IMG/VR virus record: IMGVR_UViG_3300036770_001342
Location: 42,894 to 106,893 of that record
From: a virus
DNA length: 64,000 nt
Direction: 5' to 3' (one strand)
In this document: positions 53,488 to 61,850 of the stretch, piece by piece
Layout of the letters: each line of letters starts with the position of its first letter
Numbering within the stretch: position 1 is the first letter of the stretch
Translations under genes and position numbers: made by a program
The notes under the pieces: generated by a model
Told to the model about the DNA's origin: nothing
Seen by the model: only the letters and a program-made list of their open reading frames with translations
Database searches by the model: none

Positions 53488-56400
53488 ATGTCAACTTCCG
53501 ATCCATTTAACTCACCTGGTGGTTTTAGTGTAGGGATTCCCCCTGAATTAGTAATTGATGCTTTTGGAAACATCGTAACTAATGTTAACGCCCCTAATGC
53601 TAATGTAACTGCTAATCGTGTTTTTGCAAATTCTTATCTATATGCTAACGGACAACCATTAAGCATTGGTGCTAGCGGATCAAATACTCAGGTTCAATAT
53701 AATAGCAATGGATTATTAGGCGCAAGTTCTGCATTCACATTCAATAGTTCTACTAATCTTTTAACAGTAACAAATTTACAAGTAGGTAATAGAGCCAATT
53801 TAGGTAACGTTTCTAATGTAGTTATTTTAGGCGGTACTAACGGATATTTTTTACAGACTGACGGTGCAGGTAATTTAACATGGGCTCCTGCAGGTAACGG
53901 CACTTCAAGTAATGGTACTCCCGGCGGCGCAAACACACAAGTTCAATTTAACAATGCGGGATCATTTGGTGGTGATGCAGGGTTTACATATAACAGTTCA
54001 ACTAACTTATTGTCAGTAGATAATATCAATACAGGAAACATTACTGCAAATTATATCTCTACTGCATGGGATGTAACTGCAAACGTTGTTGTAGCCAATT
54101 ATCTATATGGTGACGGATCAAATATTTCAAATGTTGTTGCTACTATAGCAGCCACAGCAAATAGTGTAGCAGGTGCAAATGTAACTGGTGAAGTTAATTT
54201 TGCTGCTGTAGCAAACAGCGTAGCCGGTAGCAATGTTACAGGACAAGTAAATTTTGCAAATGTTGCAAATAATGTTGCAGGTGCTAATGTTAATGGTCAA
54301 GTAGCAAATGCACTTGTAGCCGGTACGGTATACACAGCAGCACAACCAAATATTACTAGTGTAGGTAATTTAACATCATTAACAGTTGTGGGCAATACAA
54401 CATTAGGCAATCAAGTTGTAGCAAATTTCTTTATTGGAAATTTATTTGGCACAGCAAACTTAGCAAGAAATGTAACATTAGGTGCACAACCAAATATTAC
54501 TAGCGTTGGTACATTAACATCATTAACTGTAAGCGGTAATACAACATTAGGTAATAATGTTACTGCAAATTATTTTACTGGTAACTTATACGGTGTTGCA
54601 AATAGTGCAGTTACAGCATTAACTGCCGCATCGGCAAACCAAGCAAATCTAGCAAACATTGCTGCTGTTGCAAACTACGCCAATTATACAAATTTTACTG
54701 AGAATGCAAACACAGCAAATATTGCATATAGTATAGACGGTAGTAACGTAAACGGACAAGTAGCAAATGCATTAGTAGCTCAAACTGTAACAACAAATGC
54801 ACAACCAAATATTACTAGTGTTGGTACACTAACATCATTATCAGTATCAGGTAATATAAATGCAGGTAATGTCAATAGTAATTTTAGTGGTAATGGTAGC
54901 AGATTAAGTAACTTAACTGGTGCTAATGTAACTGGCGTAGTACCTAATGCAAATTATGCTGCCTTTAGTAATGTTGCATCCAACGCAAATAATGCAACAA
55001 CTGCAAATACAGCAAATACAGTAACAAATGCATCACAGCCAAATATTACAAGTGTTGGTACACTAACATCATTAACTGTTGCAGGTAATACTGTTACAAG
55101 TAACTTGTTTGCTAATACTGGAACTGTTAGAGCAAACATTTTAATTGGCACATTAGCCGCTATATCTGGTAATCAACCAAACATTACTAATGTTGGTACA
55201 TTGACAACATTAGTTGTTGCTGGTAATATTTCTGCCGGCAATGTAAATGCTGGTAACTTGCTAACAGCAAATTATTTAAATGGTGAACTATCCGCATCAA
55301 GCAGTTCTCAACCTAACATTAATTATATTGGAAATTTAGGACATCTGAACGTTCAAACTTCTGTGCCTGGTGGCAACGGTAATATTAATTTTAATGGAAG
55401 TTTAAATGGTACTGGTTTAGGAAGTAACATTTCTATTACTGGTAACTTAAATGCTGGTAACTTTGTACAAGCAAATTTATTGATTGGTAGTATCACAACA
55501 TCGTCACAACCAAACATTACAACAATTGGTAATTTAACATCACTAACAGTTGTAGGTAATACTAATTTAGGTAATGTTTCAAATATTACAATTACAGGTG
55601 GTACTAACGGTTATGTATTAGCCACTGACGGTACTGGCAATTTAAGTTGGGTAGCGCAATCAGGCAATGGTGGTAATGCAACTCCAGGCGGAGTGAACAC
55701 TCAAGTTCAATTTAATAACAATGGAACATTTGCAGGAAGCACCAGTTTTACTTACGATGACTCAGTTAAAGTACTATTTGTTAATGGCAATGGTAACTTT
55801 GCAAATACTGTAAATGCATCAACATTCAAATCAAACGTAGCAAATGGTACTGCACCATTTGTTGTAAATTCTGCTACACCTGTAGCGAATTTAGGCGTAG
55901 AAACTGCTGCCACTGTACGTAATAACGCACAACCAAATATTACAAGCCTTGGCGTCTTATCATCATTAGCGGTTTCAGGTAATTTAAGTAGCGGTAATTT
56001 AAACGGTGGTAACTTAGCATCGGCAAATTATTTGGCAGGTACTTTAATCACAGCAGCACAACCAAATATTACATCAGTAGGAACACTCACAAGTTTAAGC
56101 GTAAATGGTAATATTACTGCTGCTAACATTACAGCAAACACAGGCACGTTTGCCGGTAATGCAGCAGGTTTGACTAACATTCCTGGTGCAAACGTTTTAG
56201 GAATTGTATCAAATGCTGCATATGCAACAAATGCAGGTAATGCTGCCACTGCTGCACAAGCAACATCTGCAAATACAGCGGTCAATGTTACAGCACCTTC
56301 ACAACCAAACATTACTAGTGTTGGTACATTAACAAACTTAAACGTTACTGGTAATGTATTAGCAGGAAATTTAAATGCAAATAATGTTGTCACATCAAGC

Positions 56401-59400
56401 AACGGTGCATTTTACGGTAATGGTGTAGGTTTAACAACACTAAACGCAAGTAATTTAACAAGCGGTATTATATCATCATCAAGATTAACAGGCGCATATA
56501 ACATAAGTGTTACTAGCGCCAACAATGCAGCAACAGTTACTACAAATGCACAGCCAAATATTACATCAGTAGGAACACTAACCAGTCTTGGCGTAAGTGG
56601 CAATATTACTGCTGCCAACATCACAGCAAATACCGGTGTATTTACAGGTAACGCTGCAGGTTTAACAAATATACCAGGAGCAAATATAACTGGCAGTGTT
56701 GCAAATGCTGCTTATGCAACAAATGCCGGTAATGCCGCAAACGCAACAACAGCAAACACTGCAACTACTGCCGGCACTGTTACAAATAATGCGCAACCAA
56801 ATATTACAAGCATTGGTACACTATCAAGTCTAAATGTAAGTGGTAACGTACTTGCAGGAAATCTAAATGCAAATAACGTTGTATTATCAAGCAACGGTGC
56901 ATTTTTTGGTAATGGTTCAGGTTTAAGTAATTTAAATGCTTCAAATATTTCAACTGGCATTATTTCTGCTTCAAGATTGGCAGGCACATATAATATATCT
57001 GTTAATGAAGCAGATGTAGCAAATACTGTTATCCAATCAAGTCAACCAAATATTACTAGTGTTGGCACATTAACAGGTTTATCTGTTAACGGCATAACAA
57101 ATTTAGGCAATGTTTCAAATGTTAAAATTACAGGTGGCACTAACGGGTATGTTCTTGCCACTGACGGAACAGGCAACTTATCATGGACTGCACAGACAGG
57201 CGGCAATGGCAATGGTACTCCGGGCGGCGCAACTACACAAATTCAATATAATCAAGATGGAAGTTTTGCTGGTAGCCCTCGTTTAAGTTGGAATAACACT
57301 AGCAATATTTTATATGTCAGCGGTAATGCTACCATAACAGGTTATGTAAACGTTACAGTATTGACATCAAATGTTTCAACCGGTACTGCACCTTTTGTAG
57401 TTTATTCAAACACACCAGTAGCAAATTTAGGCGTAGAAACAGCAGGCACAGTGCGCAATGCAGCACAACCAAATATTACAAGTGTTGGTACATTAGGTAA
57501 TCTAAACGTATCAGGCAATATTGTTACTAACAATTTTACAGCAAATAATAACTTTACAACTAATGGAAACTTAATTACTCCATTAAATGTTTTTGCAAAT
57601 AACGGTATTGTTAGAGGTAATTTACTAACAGGTACATTAACAACTGCTGCGCAACCAAATATTACACAAGTAGGCACATTAGTAAATCTTTCTGTAACAG
57701 GAAATGTTGTTGCAGGTAATGTAAATGCAGGTAATTTATTAACTGCAAACTTTATTTTAGGTACGTTAACTACTAACGCACAGCAAAATATCAATTATTT
57801 AGGCAACATTGGTTGGTTAAATGTCAATACTTCTATACCAAATAGCAATGGTAATATAACATTTAATGGAAGTATTAGCGGTATTGGTGTAGGAAGTAAT
57901 ATCAACATAACTGGTAATATTAATGCAGCAAACTTTGTTGCTGCTGAAAACTTGATCGGTAAGATAACAACATCAGCACAGCCAAATATTACAAGTGTAG
58001 GTACATTAACTGGATTAGATATTAGTGGTCCTGCAAATTTAGGCAATGTTGCTAATATAAAAATTACTGGTGGTACTAATGGTTATGTATTATCTACTGA
58101 TGGTACTGGTAATCTAAATTGGATACCACAAAGTAACGGTGGCGGTGGCAATGGCGTACCAGGTGGCAGCAACACACAATTACAGTTTAATAATAATGGA
58201 AATTTTGGCGGTAGCGCACAACTCACATTTAATGATGTAACAAATCAATTAACATTGGTTGGTAATGCAAATATTAGCGGTAGATTAACTGCCAATACAG
58301 TAGTATCAACAGTATCAACGGGTACCGCACCATTAGTTGTGAATTCAACTACGCCTGTAGCAAATCTTGCAGTCGAAACAGCGAACACTGTTCGTGGTAA
58401 CTCACAACCTAACATTACAAGTGTAGGTACATTAGTTGGATTAAATGTAAATGGACATGCAAATGTCTCATCATTAACAGTAGATAATAACTTTACTACT
58501 ACTGGTAATATAGTTACTAATTCTAATATTTTTGCAAATAATGGATTAATACGCGGTAACTTATTAACAGGTACATTAACGACTACTGCACAACCAAACA
58601 TTACTAGTGTTGGCAATTTGATATCACTAAATGTAGTTGGAAATGCAAGCGCGGGTAATGTTAATGGTGGCAATTTAGTATCTGCTAATTTCTTAACAGG
58701 TACATTAACAACTAACGCTCAACCAAATATTAATCAAATTGGCACAATAGGTTATTTAAATGTTGATACAAGTGTTGCCAATAGTAATGGTAATATTAGA
58801 TTTAATGGAAGTTTAAGTGGTGTTGGCGCAGCAAGTAACATAACAATAACCGGTAATGTTAATGCTGGAAATTATGTTCAAGCATCACTATTAATAGGCT
58901 CATTAACAACTAGCAGCCAACCTAACATAACTACTTTAGGTAATTTGACTTCATTGCGCGTATTAGGTAATACAGATTTAGGACAAGTATCAAATATTAA
59001 AATTACTGGCGGCACCGCAAACTATGTATTAAGTACTGACGGTGCTGGTAATTTAAGTTGGGTACCACAAAGCAATGGAGGCGGTAACGCAAATCCAGGT
59101 GGCCCAAATAACAGTATTCAGTTTAACGACGGCGGCGTACTAGGTGGTGTAGCAGGATTTAATTTTAATAAATCTTCAAATTCTTTATCACTGGCAGGTA
59201 ATGCTAATATAACAGGATTAGTTAGTGCGCAGGCATTTAGATCAAATGTAACTACAGGTAGTCCTCCATTAATTGTAAATTCAACTACAACAGTAGCCAA
59301 TTTAACTGCTGAAACTGCCGAAACAGTACGTAACGCAAGCCAACCAAATATTACAAGCGTAGGTACATTAACATCACTACAAGTATCAGGTAATGCTAAT

Positions 59401-61812
59401 GTTGTAGGAACATTCACATCAGGTAACATTACTACGACAGGTACTATAGGTACCACATCATTAAATGTAACCGGTACTGCCTTATTAACAGGTAATACAA
59501 CATTAGGTAATACTACTGTTGCAACAGGAACAAAACTTAATGTAGTAGGTGGACTAAACGCAAATAGTTCAGGTAATGTAACTCTAGGTAATATCGCAAA
59601 TATTCACATATTTGGAGGTATTAATGGTTACTACCTACAGACTGACGGTGCTGGTAATCTAACATGGGCACCGGGCGGCGGTGGCGGTGGTAACGGTACT
59701 CCAGGTGGAAGCAATACTCAAGTTCAATTTAACGATGAGGGTGATTTTGGTGGAGCAGCCGGATTTACATTTAACAAAATTTCAAACTTGTTGTCAGTTA
59801 ATAGTATTGCCGTCGCAACAAATTTAAGTGCAAACACTATAAATCTTGCAAGTAATTTAACTGCAACCAATGTTACCGCAAATATTATTTCAGGTAATTT
59901 TGTAATAGGTGATGGTTCTAATTTAACAAACGTGACATCACAATTTGCTAACATCGCTAATAGTGCTAATAGTGTAGCAGGTGCTAATGTAACGGGAGAA
60001 GTAGCATTTGCTAATGTTGCTAACAGCGTAGCAGGGGCTAATGTAACGGGAGAAGTAGCATTTGCTAATACTGCTAATAGTGTAGCAGGTGCTAATGTAA
60101 CAGGTCAAGTAGGTTTTGCAGCAGTAGCAAATAGCGTAGCAGGTGCTAATGTAAATGGCACAGTTGCTAACGCAAACTTTGCTACAAATGCTGCTAACGC
60201 AAACTTTGCAACATTAGCAGGTAATACTAATTTTGCAAATTTAGCAAACACAGCAATAACAGTTACAGGTAACGATCAGCCAAATATTACAAGTGTGGGC
60301 AATCTAACTTCATTAAATGTTGTTGGAACTATACAAACAGGCAATGTATGGGCAAATTCTGGACATATCATCAGTAATACTATTACTGCAAACTTGATTG
60401 CAGGATCATTGATTACACCATCACAACCTAATATAAACAATTTAGGAAACTTAACATCGTTAACTGTGGGCGGATTCACTAATTTCTATGATAACGTTTA
60501 TGTCAATGCTAACTTGTTCGGCGCAAATGCCAACATCACAAACTTAAATTCATCTAATTTAACAAGTAATAATGCAAATATAAGCAATTTGGGTGTAAGC
60601 GGCAATGCTGTAATTTCAGGAAATTTAACTGTTAATGGCAATTTAATTTATGTAAACGTAGAAACACTAGCAGTAGAAGATCCTATTATCGAACTACAAG
60701 TAGGACCAAACGGCAATCCTCCGGTTGCTAATAGCGGTAAAGATGTAGGTACAGCACTTAACTACTTTGACACGGATGCACGTAAAGGATTTATGGGATG
60801 GGATGTCAGCGCACAAGAATTTGTCATGGCATCACGCACAGAAATCAACAACGAAGTTGTTACAGTATTACAGTTTGGTAACTTACACATTGGAAATATA
60901 ATAGGTAATGGTCAAGCATTAACCGGTATTAATGGTGCAAACGTAACTGGTATAGTAGCAAATGCTCAATATGCTGAAACAGCAAACAACGTAAACTATG
61001 CAAATTCAGCCAATACTTCTAATGTTGCAATAACTGTAAGTGGAAACGCACAACCTAATATTACTAGCGTAGGCACACTAGCAAACTTAGCAGTTATAGG
61101 AAATGTCAGTGCAGGTAATGTGTCGGGTACATTTATATCAGGCACACTAACAACAAACGCACAACCAAATATTACAAGTTTAGGATCATTAACTGGATTA
61201 ACTGTTAATGGCACTACTAATTTAGGTAGTAATTCTAATGTTAAGATTACAGGTGGCGCACTAGGACAAGTTTTAGGTACAGACGGTAACGGTAATCTAT
61301 CTTGGGTAACAGGTGCAGGTGCCCCGGGCGGTCCAAACACTGCAATTCAATTTAATGATAATGGTACGTTTGGCGGAACAGCATTCCTAACATTTAATAA
61401 GGTAACTAATACTGTACAGGTATCCGGTAACTTATTAGCGAACGGCTTCCAAATGGGAGCAGGTGCATTTGACTTTAGTTACAGCAATGTATATTTTGCT
61501 ACAACTAATAGCGCAGCACCAAATCAAGAAATATTGAATATTCCTGTTAGCGGTTTAGCAGCAGTCGATTATACAATTATTTCAACAGACGGATCAATTA
61601 GAAACTTTGTAAAAATATCAGTTGTAAGATCAGGAACTAGTGTAAATTATGTCGAATATAGCACACTTCCTGTAAATGGATATACTGGTGACTTTACAGT
61701 TGTTTATAATGCAGGCAATATTACAACTCCTGCAGGCATATCACTTAAGTTTAGTCCACAAACTGCAAACTTAATGACACATAAAATGATGGTTACGACA
61801 TATAAAGAATAG
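53488..61812 (+). CDS. Giant repeat-built tail fibre/appendage protein, 2774 aa
   Basis: The N-terminus (DPFNSPGGFSVGIPPELVID) is shared with the next gene. The body consists of beta-rich repeats: about 26 copies of QPNITSVGTLTSLxVSGN, seven of GGTNGYVLATDGTGNLSW, four of TAPFVVNSxTPVANLxVETA, and Ala/Asn-rich NSVAGANVTGEVxFAxVA units. There are long Asn/Thr/Gly tracts and almost no charge or Cys, as in trimeric beta-helical fibres. A conserved VEDPIIELQVGPNGNPPVAN segment lies near 2395-2450, and a distinct C-terminal domain (about 2650-2774, ending FSPQTANLMTHKMMVTTYKE) may be a tip. The protein is probably a long virion fibre. The receptor and attachment point are unknown. Confidence 0.75.
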   Translation: MSTSDPFNSPGGFSVGIPPELVIDAFGNIVTNVNAPNANVTANRVFANSYLYANGQPLSIGASGSNTQVQYNSNGLLGASSAFTFNSSTNLLTVTNLQVGNRANLGNVSNVVILGGTNGYFLQTDGAGNLTWAPAGNGTSSNGTPGGANTQVQFNNAGSFGGDAGFTYNSSTNLLSVDNINTGNITANYISTAWDVTANVVVANYLYGDGSNISNVVATIAATANSVAGANVTGEVNFAAVANSVAGSNVTGQVNFANVANNVAGANVNGQVANALVAGTVYTAAQPNITSVGNLTSLTVVGNTTLGNQVVANFFIGNLFGTANLARNVTLGAQPNITSVGTLTSLTVSGNTTLGNNVTANYFTGNLYGVANSAVTALTAASANQANLANIAAVANYANYTNFTENANTANIAYSIDGSNVNGQVANALVAQTVTTNAQPNITSVGTLTSLSVSGNINAGNVNSNFSGNGSRLSNLTGANVTGVVPNANYAAFSNVASNANNATTANTANTVTNASQPNITSVGTLTSLTVAGNTVTSNLFANTGTVRANILIGTLAAISGNQPNITNVGTLTTLVVAGNISAGNVNAGNLLTANYLNGELSASSSSQPNINYIGNLGHLNVQTSVPGGNGNINFNGSLNGTGLGSNISITGNLNAGNFVQANLLIGSITTSSQPNITTIGNLTSLTVVGNTNLGNVSNITITGGTNGYVLATDGTGNLSWVAQSGNGGNATPGGVNTQVQFNNNGTFAGSTSFTYDDSVKVLFVNGNGNFANTVNASTFKSNVANGTAPFVVNSATPVANLGVETAATVRNNAQPNITSLGVLSSLAVSGNLSSGNLNGGNLASANYLAGTLITAAQPNITSVGTLTSLSVNGNITAANITANTGTFAGNAAGLTNIPGANVLGIVSNAAYATNAGNAATAAQATSANTAVNVTAPSQPNITSVGTLTNLNVTGNVLAGNLNANNVVTSSNGAFYGNGVGLTTLNASNLTSGIISSSRLTGAYNISVTSANNAATVTTNAQPNITSVGTLTSLGVSGNITAANITANTGVFTGNAAGLTNIPGANITGSVANAAYATNAGNAANATTANTATTAGTVTNNAQPNITSIGTLSSLNVSGNVLAGNLNANNVVLSSNGAFFGNGSGLSNLNASNISTGIISASRLAGTYNISVNEADVANTVIQSSQPNITSVGTLTGLSVNGITNLGNVSNVKITGGTNGYVLATDGTGNLSWTAQTGGNGNGTPGGATTQIQYNQDGSFAGSPRLSWNNTSNILYVSGNATITGYVNVTVLTSNVSTGTAPFVVYSNTPVANLGVETAGTVRNAAQPNITSVGTLGNLNVSGNIVTNNFTANNNFTTNGNLITPLNVFANNGIVRGNLLTGTLTTAAQPNITQVGTLVNLSVTGNVVAGNVNAGNLLTANFILGTLTTNAQQNINYLGNIGWLNVNTSIPNSNGNITFNGSISGIGVGSNINITGNINAANFVAAENLIGKITTSAQPNITSVGTLTGLDISGPANLGNVANIKITGGTNGYVLSTDGTGNLNWIPQSNGGGGNGVPGGSNTQLQFNNNGNFGGSAQLTFNDVTNQLTLVGNANISGRLTANTVVSTVSTGTAPLVVNSTTPVANLAVETANTVRGNSQPNITSVGTLVGLNVNGHANVSSLTVDNNFTTTGNIVTNSNIFANNGLIRGNLLTGTLTTTAQPNITSVGNLISLNVVGNASAGNVNGGNLVSANFLTGTLTTNAQPNINQIGTIGYLNVDTSVANSNGNIRFNGSLSGVGAASNITITGNVNAGNYVQASLLIGSLTTSSQPNITTLGNLTSLRVLGNTDLGQVSNIKITGGTANYVLSTDGAGNLSWVPQSNGGGNANPGGPNNSIQFNDGGVLGGVAGFNFNKSSNSLSLAGNANITGLVSAQAFRSNVTTGSPPLIVNSTTTVANLTAETAETVRNASQPNITSVGTLTSLQVSGNANVVGTFTSGNITTTGTIGTTSLNVTGTALLTGNTTLGNTTVATGTKLNVVGGLNANSSGNVTLGNIANIHIFGGINGYYLQTDGAGNLTWAPGGGGGGNGTPGGSNTQVQFNDEGDFGGAAGFTFNKISNLLSVNSIAVATNLSANTINLASNLTATNVTANIISGNFVIGDGSNLTNVTSQFANIANSANSVAGANVTGEVAFANVANSVAGANVTGEVAFANTANSVAGANVTGQVGFAAVANSVAGANVNGTVANANFATNAANANFATLAGNTNFANLANTAITVTGNDQPNITSVGNLTSLNVVGTIQTGNVWANSGHIISNTITANLIAGSLITPSQPNINNLGNLTSLTVGGFTNFYDNVYVNANLFGANANITNLNSSNLTSNNANISNLGVSGNAVISGNLTVNGNLIYVNVETLAVEDPIIELQVGPNGNPPVANSGKDVGTALNYFDTDARKGFMGWDVSAQEFVMASRTEINNEVVTVLQFGNLHIGNIIGNGQALTGINGANVTGIVANAQYAETANNVNYANSANTSNVAITVSGNAQPNITSVGTLANLAVIGNVSAGNVSGTFISGTLTTNAQPNITSLGSLTGLTVNGTTNLGSNSNVKITGGALGQVLGTDGNGNLSWVTGAGAPGGPNTAIQFNDNGTFGGTAFLTFNKVTNTVQVSGNLLANGFQMGAGAFDFSYSNVYFATTNSAAPNQEILNIPVSGLAAVDYTIISTDGSIRNFVKISVVRSGTSVNYVEYSTLPVNGYTGDFTVVYNAGNITTPAGISLKFSPQTANLMTHKMMVTTYKE
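54160..54321 (+). repeat. Three tandem 54-base repeats in the fibre gene (N-terminal set)
   Basis: Units begin NSVAGANVTGEVNFAAVA and recur as NSVAGSNVTGQVNFANVA and NNVAGANVNGQVANALVA. The DNA has diverged more than in the C-terminal set at 59968. Confidence 0.7.
59968..60183 (+). repeat. Four tandem 54-base repeats in the fibre gene (C-terminal set)
   Basis: Units of 18 codons start at 59968, 60022, 60076 and 60130 (NSVAGANVTGEVAFANVA type). The first two share a stretch of about 30 identical bases, so this array is younger or more often homogenised than the N-terminal one. Confidence 0.75.
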
Positions 61813-61818
61813 AAAAAC

Positions 61819-61828
61819 GATAAATAAT
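61819..61828 (+). promoter_or_regulatory. Late promoter box before the second fibre gene
   Basis: GATAAATAAT lies about 23 bases before the ATG at 61851, with a GGAG ribosome-binding site between. The layout is the same as upstream of the 2774-residue gene. Confidence 0.6.
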
Positions 61829-61850
61829 TAGATAACGGAGATTAGCACAA

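Noticed and set aside
54160-60183. CRISPR-like array in the fibre gene
   Set aside because: Repeats are in frame, vary by codon and encode protein; there are no uniform spacers and no cas genes.
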